Under the pieces are notes generated by a model that was not told the DNA's origin, ran no database searches, and saw only the letters and a program-made list of their open reading frames with translations. Shown piece after piece: positions 34,254 through 43,393 of a DNA stretch of 50,713 nt (positions are counted from its first letter, which is position 1; each line of letters starts with the position of its first letter). Source of the DNA: Candidatus Oleimmundimicrobium sp. (GTDB taxonomy: Bacteria; Actinomycetota; Aquicultoria; UBA3085; Oleimmundimicrobiaceae). The stretch covers positions 1-50,713 of the forward strand of contig NZ_JAUSCH010000065.1 in NCBI RefSeq assembly GCF_030651595.1. The letters run 5' to 3'. The position numbers and the translations under genes were made by a program.

Positions 34254-36907
34254 AGAGTCTTTGGCCAAAAATTGAAAATATTTTATCTTCAATTGAGAGA
34301 CCGGTTAGATATATAGATAATGAGTGGAACGTAAAAAGGAAAATACCTCAATCAGGCGATGTAGTTTTTGCTTTAGCTTATCCGGATGTTTATGAAGTGG
34401 GGATGTCGAATTTAGGGCTCCAAATTCTTTACGAAATTTTAAGCGAGAAAAAAGATGTTGTTATTGAGCGTGTTTATGCTCCCTGGGTGGATATGGAAGA
34501 GAAAATGCGGGAGAAAAATCTTCCCCTTTTTACTCTTGAGTCACATTTTTTAGTCAACGAGTGTGATATTTTTGGTTTTACACTTCAATATGAGATGACT
34601 TTTACAAATATTCTTAATATGCTTGATTTAGCCGGGATTCCTCTTTTAGCTAAAGATAGAAAAGATAATTATCCCTTAATTATTGGCGGTGGCCCATGTG
34701 CTTTTAATCCAGAACCCCTTGCATCATTTTTTGATCTCTTTGCTTTAGGGGACGGGGAGGATTTGGTTTATGAAATTATAAATAAATTTAAGAAATTAAA
34801 GAAAAAAGGAGCTAAAAAGCAAGACATACTGAAGTCTTTAGCTAAGATAGAGGGTATCTATGTTCCATCATTATATAAAGTTGACTATCATTCTTCCGGG
34901 CTTATAAAAAATATAAAGCCAATTTCTAAAGAAGCACCAAAGATAGTTAAAAAGAGATTAATTGAAGATTTAAATTTAGCAAAATTTCCGGTAGCCCCGG
35001 TAGTTCCACTTACTGAGGTTATACACGATAGATGTTCTCTAGAAATTACGAGAGGTTGTACCAGGGGATGTAGATTTTGTCAGGCCGGGATGATTTATCG
35101 TCCCGCAAGGGAGCGTTCTTTAAGTAAGCTCGAAAGTTTATCTAAAGAGCTGTTAAAAAATACCGGTTATGATGAAATATCCCTTGTTTCCCTTAGCAGC
35201 AGTGATTACAGTGAAATTGAAACATTGGTTTCTGATTTAGCAAGTCAATATGGAGAAAGTGGTATTGCTATTTCTCTTCCGTCTTTACGAATGGATACAT
35301 TTTCAATAGGTCTTGCAGAGCATCTTGCGCGTAGAAAAGAAGGGGCTCAACGTGTTAAAAGACCTGGTCTTACGTTTGCTCCTGAAGCTGGAACGCAACG
35401 GCTTAGAGATGTCATAAACAAAAATTTAACTGAAGAAGATATAATTTCAACGGCCGAATTGGCTTTTAAAAATGGATGGAGAAGGCTCAAGCTCTACTTT
35501 ATGATAGGTTTACCTACGGAAACTCAGGAAGATTTACAGGGAATAATCAATTTAGTAAATAAGGTTGTAGATTTAGGATTAAAGATTATTCCACCTAAAG
35601 AAAGGCACAAATTTAAAGTAAATATAAGTGTTGCCTCTTTTGTGCCAAAATCTCATACTTCTTTTCAGTGGGTTGGTCAAAACAAATTAGACCAATTGTT
35701 GGAAAAACAGGATTTTTTAAAGAAGCATTTACGGGGAAGATATGTTTCTTTTAAATGGCATGAGGCAAAACTAGGCATAATTGAAGGGGTTATAGCAAGA
35801 GGTGACCGGCGTATTGCCGGTGTAATTAAAAGAGCTTGGGAGTTGGGTTGTAAATTTGATGCCTGGAGGGAGTATTTTGATTTTTCAAAGTGGGAGAAGG
35901 CTCTGGAAGAAGAAGGGCTGTCTATTGATTTCTATGCGAATCGGCAACGCTCTATCGATGAAATTTTACCCTGGGAGCATATAAGCCCCGGGGTTACTAA
36001 GGACTATCTTAAATCCGAATACGAAAAAGCACTTCAACAAAGATTAACGGAAGATTGTCGTTTTAGCTTCTGCAATAACTGCGGGGTTTGTCAAAAAGTT
36101 AAAAGTGAAAATTTAAAGATTAAAAAAGCAAAAAGCAGAGGGCAAAAAGTAGAAAACAGGAGACTAAAAAGCCAAAAAATAACGGAGAAAACCCATCAAC
36201 CAATATATAGATTGAGGATAAAATATGGTAAATTGGGAAAATTAAAATTCATATCACATCTTGACCTTATATCTACTATTGAAAAGTCTTTAAAAAGAGC
36301 AAATTTTCCATTAATTTTGACTGAAGGGTTTAACCCAAGAGTTAAAGTTTCTTACGGGCCTCCTCTTCCAGTTGGAGTGAGCAGCGAGTCTGAATATGGG
36401 GACATATTTTTAAGCAAAAAGCTTTCATTAAAAGAAGCGGTACTTTTGTTAAACACAACGCTTCCTGATGGTTTAAATATTTACCAAGCAGAATACACAC
36501 CTCTACCTGAACCTTCAATAACAAAATTTGTAAATTTTGCTAAATATCAAATAGAAATAGAAATCTCGTCGTTAGAAGTTAAAGATATTGAAAGTCAAAT
36601 TAATACCTTGTTGTCTCAAAAAGAACTTAAATTTACAAAGAAAGGAAAAGAAAAAGTTTTATTAACAAAACAGGCAATTTCTTGTATTGAAATTGTCGAT
36701 TTTAAATTGGGGGAAGTGACCATTAATGCCTTATTGTCTATCGGAGACTTAGGAAGCACGCGCCCTGATTTGTTAATCAAATTACTTTTTAGCGGGGTTA
36801 AATGTGGCGGAGGTTACAAAATATTAAATATTCATCGTACTGGCTTGTATGCTAAAATAAGTAATGAATTTTATGACCCTATGGGTATGAAGCTGAAACA
36901 AAATTAA
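34250..36907 (+). CDS. B12-binding-type radical SAM protein fused to a DUF2344 domain
   Basis: An 885-residue fusion. The N-terminal part (about 1-610) matches the TIGR03960 family: a Rossmann-like segment with YPDVYEVGMSNLGLQILYE, then the radical SAM motif CTRGCRFC (Cys270, 274, 277) and GTQRLRDVINKN. A Lys-rich linker (about 620-650) leads to a DUF2344/TIGR03936-like domain (about 650-880) with KFISHLDLISTIEKSLKRA and GFNPRVKVSYGPPLPVG. In many Actinomycetota and Bacillota these are two adjacent genes before rng; here they are one reading frame. The substrate is unknown to me. The TTG start overlaps the preceding gene. Confidence 0.88.
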   Translation: MKSLWPKIENILSSIERPVRYIDNEWNVKRKIPQSGDVVFALAYPDVYEVGMSNLGLQILYEILSEKKDVVIERVYAPWVDMEEKMREKNLPLFTLESHFLVNECDIFGFTLQYEMTFTNILNMLDLAGIPLLAKDRKDNYPLIIGGGPCAFNPEPLASFFDLFALGDGEDLVYEIINKFKKLKKKGAKKQDILKSLAKIEGIYVPSLYKVDYHSSGLIKNIKPISKEAPKIVKKRLIEDLNLAKFPVAPVVPLTEVIHDRCSLEITRGCTRGCRFCQAGMIYRPARERSLSKLESLSKELLKNTGYDEISLVSLSSSDYSEIETLVSDLASQYGESGIAISLPSLRMDTFSIGLAEHLARRKEGAQRVKRPGLTFAPEAGTQRLRDVINKNLTEEDIISTAELAFKNGWRRLKLYFMIGLPTETQEDLQGIINLVNKVVDLGLKIIPPKERHKFKVNISVASFVPKSHTSFQWVGQNKLDQLLEKQDFLKKHLRGRYVSFKWHEAKLGIIEGVIARGDRRIAGVIKRAWELGCKFDAWREYFDFSKWEKALEEEGLSIDFYANRQRSIDEILPWEHISPGVTKDYLKSEYEKALQQRLTEDCRFSFCNNCGVCQKVKSENLKIKKAKSRGQKVENRRLKSQKITEKTHQPIYRLRIKYGKLGKLKFISHLDLISTIEKSLKRANFPLILTEGFNPRVKVSYGPPLPVGVSSESEYGDIFLSKKLSLKEAVLLLNTTLPDGLNIYQAEYTPLPEPSITKFVNFAKYQIEIEISSLEVKDIESQINTLLSQKELKFTKKGKEKVLLTKQAISCIEIVDFKLGEVTINALLSIGDLGSTRPDLLIKLLFSGVKCGGGYKILNIHRTGLYAKISNEFYDPMGMKLKQN

Positions 36908-36916
36908 GGAGATTTA

Positions 36917-38431
36917 ATGGATGCAGAAATTAAAGAAATGATGATTAGCGCGGACGAGGATGAGGTTCGTGTGGCAATTGTTGAAGATTCAAAACTTGCT
37001 GAAATTTATATTGAGCGAATTGATACTCATTCTATTGTTGGAAATGTTTATTTAGGTAAAGTAAAAGATGTTTTACCTGGGATGGAAGCCTCTTTTATTG
37101 ATATCGGGCTAAGAAAAAACGCTTTTTTATATGTAGATGAAGTTCTTTTTTCTGAAGAAGAAATGGAGTCTACTACTCCTTTAAAAATTCAACATATGCT
37201 TAAAAAAGGTCAAGATGTTTTAATCCAAGTGACACGAGAACCCATGGGAACTAAGGGGGCAAGAGTTACAACTTTTATTAGTCTGGCGGGTAAATACCTT
37301 GTCTTAATGCCTTACGGCGATGTGCTTGGAGTTTCAAAGCGTCTTCCCGAAGAAGAAAAGAAGAAATTGAAGGAGTTTGGAAAGAAGATTAAACCGAAAA
37401 ATATGGGGTTGATTATAAGAACCGCAGCCGAGGGAGCCAAGCTTGATGATTTAAAGAAAGATTTGAACTATTTAAAACGAGCATGGAATATGATTAAAAC
37501 AAAGGCCGACCGGAGCAAATCACCTAACTTGATTTATTCTGAAGAAGAACTTGCCTTAAAAATGGTAAGGGATGTATTTGCTTCAGATTTTCAGCGTCTA
37601 ATTATCGATTGTCCGCAAAGATATAAAAAGATAATGAGTTATTTAAAAAAAACAAACCCGGAGTTTAGGAGTAAGGTCCAGCTATATAAGGACAGTATGC
37701 CTCTTTTTGATAAATTTAATATTAACTCTCAAATTGAAAGTTCATTAAATAGAAAAGTTTGGCTTCGTTCAGGAGGCCATATAAGCATTGATCCAACAGA
37801 AGCTCTTACAGCGATTGATGTTAATACAGGAAAATATGTTGGCAAAACAAGTTTGGGAGAGACGATATTTAAAACAAATCTTGAGGCGGCTGATGAAGTT
37901 GCTCGTCAAATTCGTCTCAGAGATATAGGCGGCATTGTTGTTATCGATTTTATAGATATGATTGATCCGCGGCATAGAAAAAAGCTGTTTCAAGCATTTA
38001 ACAACGCTCTTGCTTGTGATAGAACAAAGAGCAAAGTTGTTGAGATATCCAAATTAGGTTTAGCTGAAATGACGAGGAAGAATGTTTCAGAAGGAATAAT
38101 GGATATTTTGTATGAAACTTGTTCTTGCTGTAAGGGTACGGGCAAAATTCCTTCAAAAGAAACTATTTTTATAAATCTTAAAAGAAAATTATATGCGTTT
38201 TGCGTTTCGAATCCCGAAAGAGCTTTTTTATTTAAAATACATCCCGATGTGGCTGATTTTGTGATTGGCAAAAATCAGGAAAAATTACAGAAATTGCAAA
38301 AGCGGGCAAGGAAGATAGTATATATTGTTGAGGATTCAAGTGTTCCAAGTGGTGATTTTGAATTGGTTGTAAAGGGCTCCAGAACAGACGTAAGGAAAAT
38401 TTATATAAATTTAATGAAAACCATTGATTGA
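36917..38431 (+). CDS. rng: Ribonuclease G/E family endoribonuclease
   Basis: A 504-residue enzyme of the RNase E/G family that cleaves single-stranded AU-rich RNA. An S1-like region (about residues 35-125) begins VGNVYLGKVKDVLPGMEASFIDIG; the catalytic metal aspartates lie in AIDVNTGKYVGK and VIDFIDM, and the zinc-link motif is CSCCKGTG. There is no long C-terminal scaffold, so it is RNase G-like in size. A promoter for rplU overlaps its stop codon. Confidence 0.94.
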   Translation: MDAEIKEMMISADEDEVRVAIVEDSKLAEIYIERIDTHSIVGNVYLGKVKDVLPGMEASFIDIGLRKNAFLYVDEVLFSEEEMESTTPLKIQHMLKKGQDVLIQVTREPMGTKGARVTTFISLAGKYLVLMPYGDVLGVSKRLPEEEKKKLKEFGKKIKPKNMGLIIRTAAEGAKLDDLKKDLNYLKRAWNMIKTKADRSKSPNLIYSEEELALKMVRDVFASDFQRLIIDCPQRYKKIMSYLKKTNPEFRSKVQLYKDSMPLFDKFNINSQIESSLNRKVWLRSGGHISIDPTEALTAIDVNTGKYVGKTSLGETIFKTNLEAADEVARQIRLRDIGGIVVIDFIDMIDPRHRKKLFQAFNNALACDRTKSKVVEISKLGLAEMTRKNVSEGIMDILYETCSCCKGTGKIPSKETIFINLKRKLYAFCVSNPERAFLFKIHPDVADFVIGKNQEKLQKLQKRARKIVYIVEDSSVPSGDFELVVKGSRTDVRKIYINLMKTID

Positions 38432-38456
38432 CATGGAAAGATTCGTGCGATATTAT
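38428..38456 (+). promoter_or_regulatory. Promoter for rplU overlapping the rng stop
   Basis: A perfect TTGACA (38428-38433), a 17-base spacer and TATTAT (38451-38456). The -35 overlaps the rng TGA. It should drive rplU independently of rng. Confidence 0.65.
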
Positions 38457-38490
38457 TACTTCTTGTGTAAATATAAAGGGGGAGTTGGCT

Positions 38491-39030
38491 CTGTACGCGT
38501 TAATTAAATTTGGAGGAAAACAGTATAAGGTTGTAGCGGGGGAAGTTGTATTGCTAGAAAAGGTTGATGGAAATGTTGGCGATTCAATTGAACTCAAAGA
38601 TATAATTTTTGTGGCAGACGAAGACAAGAAGATGGTGGAATCAAGCGACTTGTCAAAAGCTAATGTCAAAGGCACCATCGTTGAGCAAGCAAAAGGAAAC
38701 AAGGTAATCATTTATAAACACAAAGCTAAAAAAGGTTACCGACGGAAAAGAGGCCATCGCCAACTTTTAACTAAAGTAATGATTGATGAGATTTCAATTG
38801 GCGAGAAGAAATCTAAAGCTCCCGAAAGAGCAAAGATAGTTACAAAAAAAGAAGTAAAAGTGCCAACAATTAAAAAGGCACCAACAAAAGCGGTAAAAAA
38901 AGTTGTGGCTAAACCAGCCAAGAAAACGGCGGTTAAGTCGTCAACAAAAAAGACAACTAAAAAATCTTCGGTTTCAAAAAAGAGCTCGACAAGTAAATCA
39001 AAAACTGCGAGCAAACCAAAGTCTAAATAG
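38491..39030 (+). CDS. rplU: 50S ribosomal protein L21 with long basic C-terminal tail
   Basis: The first 103 or so residues are a normal L21: YALIKFGGKQYKV at the start and YKHKAKKGYRRKRGHRQ near residue 80. About 75 further residues form a Lys/Ala/Ser/Thr-rich, histone-like tail, which some Actinomycetota L21 proteins also carry. No ATG fits the start. GGGGGAG (38478-38484) stands six bases before CTG 38491, which is the position where L21 normally begins, so I call a CTG start; TTG 38485 directly touches the ribosome site and is the alternative. Confidence 0.9.
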   Translation: MYALIKFGGKQYKVVAGEVVLLEKVDGNVGDSIELKDIIFVADEDKKMVESSDLSKANVKGTIVEQAKGNKVIIYKHKAKKGYRRKRGHRQLLTKVMIDEISIGEKKSKAPERAKIVTKKEVKVPTIKKAPTKAVKKVVAKPAKKTAVKSSTKKTTKKSSVSKKSSTSKSKTASKPKSK

Positions 39031-39050
39031 ATTATCTGAAATGCTTTTTT

Positions 39051-39080
39051 TTGACAAGAGGTTGTATTTTTTGTTAAAAT
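39051..39080 (+). promoter_or_regulatory. Promoter for rpmA
   Basis: A perfect TTGACA (39051-39056), an 18-base spacer and TAAAAT (39075-39080), about 30 nt before the rpmA start. It lets L27 be made separately from L21. Confidence 0.6.
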
Positions 39081-39110
39081 TTTTAAAGAAATTTTTTGGA
39101 GGAAATTTAA

Positions 39111-39365
39111 ATGGCTCATAAAAAGGGATTAGGAAGTAGTCGAAACGGAAGAGATAGTAACGCGCAAAGATTAGGCATAAAGAGATTTGGCGGGGAGACT
39201 GTTACAGCTGGAAGCATTCTTGTTAGGCAAAGAGGAACTAAGTTTAAACCCGGTTTAAATGTGGGTCGGGGTTGTGACGACACTCTTTTTGCAAAAATTG
39301 ATGGTACGGTTAAGTTTTATAAGAGTAAAAGTGGCAAGAAAATAGACATTATAGCCAATGTTTAA
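39111..39365 (+). CDS. rpmA: 50S ribosomal protein L27
   Basis: 84 residues starting [17 protein letters not shown], the direct form without the cleavable N-terminal extension seen in Bacillota. The rest ([19 protein letters not shown] and [14 protein letters not shown]) is fully typical. GGAGG precedes the ATG. It has its own promoter and is followed by a strong terminator. Confidence 0.97.
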   Translation: MAHKKGLGSSRNGRDSNAQRLGIKRFGGETVTAGSILVRQRGTKFKPGLNVGRGCDDTLFAKIDGTVKFYKSKSGKKIDIIANV

Positions 39366-39404
39366 CAATGGATGAAAAAGTGAAACTTAAAATTTGTTTT
39401 TAAG

Positions 39405-39442
39405 AGGTTCTGATCTTTAATTTTCAGGTCAGAACTTTTTTT
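39405..39442 (+). terminator. Rho-independent terminator after rpmA
   Basis: GTTCTGATCT (39407-39416) pairs with AGGTCAGAAC (39426-39435), with one G-U, a 9-nt loop and a following run of seven T. It ends the rplU/rpmA transcripts before obgE. Confidence 0.85.
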
Positions 39443-39467
39443 ATTATAATGATAGTTGGTGATTTGT

Positions 39468-40757
39468 ATGTTTATCGATGAAGCAAAGATATTTGTTAAA
39501 AGTGGTGACGGTGGAAACGGTTGCATGAGTTTTCATCGCGAAAAATATAAGCCCAAAGGGAAACCGGATGGTGGTGATGCCGGCTCGGGCGGAAACGTGA
39601 TATTGGAGGTCAATGAGGGTCTTAGAACCTTGATGGATTTTCATTATAAACGTCACTTTACGGCAAAAAAAGGAGAACACGGTCAAGGAAACAATAAGCA
39701 TGGGGCAAATGGCGCCGATATTGTTCTTCGAGTCCCTCCGGGGACCGTTGTGAAAAATTTAAATGGTGAAATCATCTTTGATCTTATCAAAAAAGGTCAA
39801 AAAGTAGTTGTTGCTCATGGAGGAAGAGGAGGCAGAGGAAATACGCATTTTGTAACGTCTACTCGAAAATTACCCAGATTTGCCGAGAAAGGGGAAAAAG
39901 GCGAAGAAAGTTGGATATTGCTTGAGCTTAAATTGCTTGCTGATGTTGGTTTAATTGGTTATCCAAATGTCGGGAAATCTACGTTGATAAGTCGTATTTC
40001 GGCTGCCAAACCAAAGATAGCAAATTACCCCTTTACAACTAAGGTTCCCAACTTAGGTGTTGTAAGCCTTCCAGAGCATAAAAGTTTTGTTGTTGCCGAC
40101 ATACCCGGTTTAATTGAAGGAGCGCACGAGGGGGCTGGTTTGGGGCATGCTTTTTTGCGTCATGTATCTCGGACTGCAATCTTAGTGCACGTTGTTGATC
40201 TTGCTCAAGTTGAAGGTAGGGATTTTGAAGACGATTTTGAAAAGGTAAATAAGGAACTTTATCTATATAATTCTGAACTTGCAAGACGACCGCAAATTAT
40301 AGCCGGCAATAAGATAGATATTGAGCAAGGTAGGGAAAACTTAAAAAAAGCTATTAAGTATTTTAAGAAACGTGATTATCCTTTTTTCCCAATCTCTGCG
40401 GTAACGGGCGAAGGGTTGGACGGGCTTCTTTGGGAAGTTGAAAAAATATTGCAGGAGTCTGAACATGTCTTGGAAATTAAAGAACAAAAAACTCACAAAG
40501 TCTTTTCCTTCAACAAGAAACAAAACGATAAAGAATTTACAATTTTAAAAAAAGATGATGTTTTTTTAGTAAAAGGCAAGTTGATTGAGCGGATAGTGGC
40601 CATGACGGATTTTGACAACGAAGAGGCAGTAAGTTACCTTCAAGATAGGATTAATAAAATAGGGCTTGAGAAAAAGCTAATTCAAGCCGGGGTACGTGAC
40701 GGCGATGTTGTAATGATTGGCTCTGTTACGTTTGACTTTCATCCTCTGGAGACTTAA
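39468..40757 (+). CDS. obgE: GTPase ObgE/CgtA
   Basis: A ribosome-assembly GTPase of 429 residues. The Gly-rich Obg fold (about 1-158) contains GDGGNGCMSFHREKY; the G1 motif GYPNVGKS is at 164-171, followed by DIPGLIEGAHEGAGLG and NKID; an OCT domain (about 345-425) ends the protein. I chose ATG 39468, six bases after GGTGAT, over the TTG/GTG four and three codons upstream. Linked to proB by a 24-nt gap. Confidence 0.95.
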   Translation: MFIDEAKIFVKSGDGGNGCMSFHREKYKPKGKPDGGDAGSGGNVILEVNEGLRTLMDFHYKRHFTAKKGEHGQGNNKHGANGADIVLRVPPGTVVKNLNGEIIFDLIKKGQKVVVAHGGRGGRGNTHFVTSTRKLPRFAEKGEKGEESWILLELKLLADVGLIGYPNVGKSTLISRISAAKPKIANYPFTTKVPNLGVVSLPEHKSFVVADIPGLIEGAHEGAGLGHAFLRHVSRTAILVHVVDLAQVEGRDFEDDFEKVNKELYLYNSELARRPQIIAGNKIDIEQGRENLKKAIKYFKKRDYPFFPISAVTGEGLDGLLWEVEKILQESEHVLEIKEQKTHKVFSFNKKQNDKEFTILKKDDVFLVKGKLIERIVAMTDFDNEEAVSYLQDRINKIGLEKKLIQAGVRDGDVVMIGSVTFDFHPLET

Positions 40758-40781
40758 ATTAGTTGCGTTGAGGAGAAAAGA

Positions 40782-41906
40782 ATGGAAAGAAAACATCTTA
40801 GTGGTAGAAAAAAAATTGTTGTTAAGATAGGCACTAGTTTGATTACGACCTCTTCCGGCCGATTGAATTCTAAACAGATGGAGAGTCTGGTGAATCAAGT
40901 GGCCATGTTGAGAAAGCAAGGCCACTTGATTCTTGTTGTAACTTCTGGGGCGATTGCGGCGGGCATTGAATGCTTGGGATTAAAATCTCGGCCAAAAGAA
41001 ATTCCCAAACTTCAAGCAGCTGCTTCGGTTGGGCAAGGATTGTTGGTTGAGCGCTATGCTAATCTTTTCAATAAATATAATCTTAAAGTTGGGCAAGTTT
41101 TAGTAACTCAATTTGATGTTACCCATCGTCAACAATATTTAAACACTCGAAACACCCTCAATAAGCTCTTTGAGTTGGGAGTCGTCCCGGTTGTAAACGA
41201 GAACGATACCACGGCGATTGATGAGATAAAATTTGGTGACAACGATACATTGGCGGCGTTGGTAGCGAGTTTAATCAAAGCCGATCTTTTAATTTTGCTT
41301 TCTGATATCGAGGGTCTTTATACGGCTGATCCTCGTTTGCGCAAAGACGCGAAACTTGTTTGTGAGGTGGAGGATATAACCTCAGAGGTAGAATCTTTAG
41401 CTGGTGGCGTGGGGACTAAGTTTGGTTCAGGCGGCATGATAACGAAGATTCAAGCCGGCAAGATTGCCACATTTTCCGGTGTTTGTATGATTATAGCGGA
41501 TGGAAGAAAACCTAACGTTGTTCTTGATATAGTTGACGGCCGGCCTGTGGGGACCGTTTTTCTTCCTAAAAAGAAAAAGGTTTCAAGCAAAAAACTCTGG
41601 ATAGCATTTGGGCACACATCTAAAGGGAAAATTAAGATAGACAATGGCGCGAAGAAAGCCATTATTGAAGGAGGAAAGAGCTTACTTCCCGCGGGAACAA
41701 TAGATTGTTTTGGAAAATTTAGCGTTGGAGATTCAGTTGATATTGTAGATTTAAATGGTGAGATTTTTGCGAAAGGACTTACAAACTTTAGTTCTGACGA
41801 AATTAAAAAAATTAAAGGTTTAAGAAGAGGTGAAGTTGTTAAAAAACTTTCCGAGGAAGCAAGTGAAGAGATAATTCACAGAGATTGTTTGGTAGTTTTA
41901 AAGTAG
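40782..41906 (+). CDS. proB: Glutamate 5-kinase ProB
   Basis: The first enzyme of proline synthesis. The kinase domain (about 1-260) has VVKIGTSLIT, VTSGAIAAG and VPVVNENDTTAIDEI, with GVGTKFGSGGMITKI near residue 210. A C-terminal PUA domain (about 280-374) is present. The length of 374 residues is the full two-domain form. Regulation by proline feedback is a family property. It lies between obgE and proA, as in Actinomycetota. Confidence 0.96.
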   Translation: MERKHLSGRKKIVVKIGTSLITTSSGRLNSKQMESLVNQVAMLRKQGHLILVVTSGAIAAGIECLGLKSRPKEIPKLQAAASVGQGLLVERYANLFNKYNLKVGQVLVTQFDVTHRQQYLNTRNTLNKLFELGVVPVVNENDTTAIDEIKFGDNDTLAALVASLIKADLLILLSDIEGLYTADPRLRKDAKLVCEVEDITSEVESLAGGVGTKFGSGGMITKIQAGKIATFSGVCMIIADGRKPNVVLDIVDGRPVGTVFLPKKKKVSSKKLWIAFGHTSKGKIKIDNGAKKAIIEGGKSLLPAGTIDCFGKFSVGDSVDIVDLNGEIFAKGLTNFSSDEIKKIKGLRRGEVVKKLSEEASEEIIHRDCLVVLK

Positions 41907-41992
41907 AAAGTTAAAAATGGAAAGTTTAATATAGGAACTTAAGTTAGTCTAATAATTTTGTTGCTAAAATAAGATTATTTTGGAGGAAAAAT

Positions 41993-43240
41993 ATGAGTGA
42001 AGTTTTAGAGCTAGGGAAGAAAGCCAAGAAAGCATCGGTAAAGCTTGCAAACATTTCTACTGAGATAAAAAATCGTGCTTTGCGTGCAATGGCGGATGCT
42101 TTAATTACAAATACCAAGGAAATTATTGAAATCAACAAAAAAGATTTAGAAGAAGGCAAAAAAAGAAACTTTACCAAGGCGTTAATTGATAGATTGCTTT
42201 TAAACGAAGCTCGTATAGAAGATATGGCGAAGGGGCTTAGAGAGGTAGCTTTCTTAAAAGATCCGGTTGGTGAAATAATAAAAGGTTGGAAGTTGCCAAA
42301 TGAGCTTGAGATATTGCAGGTCAGAGTTCCCTTAGGTGTAATTGGAATAATTTACGAAGCGAGGCCAAACGTAACTGTTGACGCGGCGGGACTTTGCGTT
42401 AAATCAGGCAATGCAGTTATCTTGCGCGGTGGTTCAGTAGCTATAAATTCAAACCTTATTTTAACTAATATCCTTGCAGATGCGGGAGTTAAAGAAGGGC
42501 TTCCCGAAAATAGTATCCAATCTGTTTTAACTACGGACAGGGCCGCTGTTACTGAATTAATGAAGATGCACGACTACGTTGATGTTTTAATCCCCAGAGG
42601 GGGAGCATCTTTAATTCAATCCGTGATTGAAAATTCAACCGTTCCGGTAATAAAAACCGGCCTTGGTAATTGTCATATATATGTAGATAAGTTGGCAAAT
42701 TTAAGCATGGCTGAAAAAATTGTGATAAATGCAAAATGTCAGCGTCCCGGTGTTTGCAACGCGGCCGAAACTTTGCTTGTCCACAAAGATGTAGCTAAAA
42801 TTTTTCTTCCTAAAATTTTAAAAGAACTTCAGGAAAGGAATGTTGAAGTTTTTGGTTGTCCCGTTACATGTTCTGTTTATCCCGGAGTGAATAAAGCAAC
42901 CGAGGAAGATTGGAAAACCGAATATTTAGATTTAAAGATGGCTGTTAAAGTGATGGAATCTTTAGATGAGGCAATCTTGCATATTCAAAAATACGGGACC
43001 AATCATTCCGAAGCTATAGTAACCGAGGATTATTCCGCGGCAAAGAGATTTACGGAAGAGGTTGATGCTGCCGCGGTTTACGTTAATGCCTCAACACGAT
43101 TTACTGATGGAGGAGAGTATGGTTTGGGGGCTGAAGTGGGAATAAGTACTCAAAAACTCCACGCCAGGGGTCCAATGGGATTGCAAGCTTTAACCTCTAC
43201 GAAATATGTGGTCTATGGCGAAGGGCAGGTTCGTTCTTGA
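41993..43240 (+). CDS. proA: Gamma-glutamyl phosphate reductase ProA
   Basis: An NADPH-dependent aldehyde-dehydrogenase-fold enzyme that acts after ProB. The catalytic cysteine is Cys255 in QRPGVCNAAETLLV, and IYEARPNVTVDAAGLC and GPMGLQALTSTKYVVYG are conserved. The length of 415 residues is normal. TGGAGGAAAAAT precedes the ATG. A 41-nt perfect palindrome and a 0.9-kb repeat-rich region follow. Confidence 0.97.
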   Translation: MSEVLELGKKAKKASVKLANISTEIKNRALRAMADALITNTKEIIEINKKDLEEGKKRNFTKALIDRLLLNEARIEDMAKGLREVAFLKDPVGEIIKGWKLPNELEILQVRVPLGVIGIIYEARPNVTVDAAGLCVKSGNAVILRGGSVAINSNLILTNILADAGVKEGLPENSIQSVLTTDRAAVTELMKMHDYVDVLIPRGGASLIQSVIENSTVPVIKTGLGNCHIYVDKLANLSMAEKIVINAKCQRPGVCNAAETLLVHKDVAKIFLPKILKELQERNVEVFGCPVTCSVYPGVNKATEEDWKTEYLDLKMAVKVMESLDEAILHIQKYGTNHSEAIVTEDYSAAKRFTEEVDAAAVYVNASTRFTDGGEYGLGAEVGISTQKLHARGPMGLQALTSTKYVVYGEGQVRS

Positions 43241-43253
43241 GTTTGCAGATGTT

Positions 43254-43294
43254 TGCCCGCCGCCAGCCAGCCATTGGCTGGCTGGCGGCGGGCA
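43254..43294. repeat. 41-nt perfect GC-rich palindrome after proA
   Basis: Two 20-nt arms (43254-43273 and 43275-43294) are exact complements around a single T. The arms contain GCCCGCCGCC and AGCCAGCC. It begins 14 nt after the proA stop and could act as a strong hairpin at transcript level, though no U-tract follows. Confidence 0.8.
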
Positions 43295-43327
43295 TATAAT
43301 TAATGCTTAAACCACTGATTTGCTTGG

Positions 43328-43348
43328 CCTGCTTGTCGGTAGGCACGG
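43328..43348 (+). repeat. CCTGCC-family unit
   Basis: CCTGCTTGTCGGTAGGCACG with one more base at the end differs in two places from the unit at 50552-50572. It forms a CCTGC/GGTAGG-type partial hairpin. Confidence 0.6.
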
Positions 43349-43393
43349 TGTATACGTTTTAAAGTGAAGTAATTTTTTAGATAATTTTTATTT

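Noticed and set aside
38457-38490. Ribosomal L21 leader regulatory RNA
   Set aside because: The leader after the predicted start is too short to show the known L21 leader structure, and I could not pair it convincingly.
38232-38711. A 159-codon minus-strand open frame over the rng/rplU junction
   Set aside because: It lies opposite two well-supported genes and their promoter, and its composition follows from their codons.
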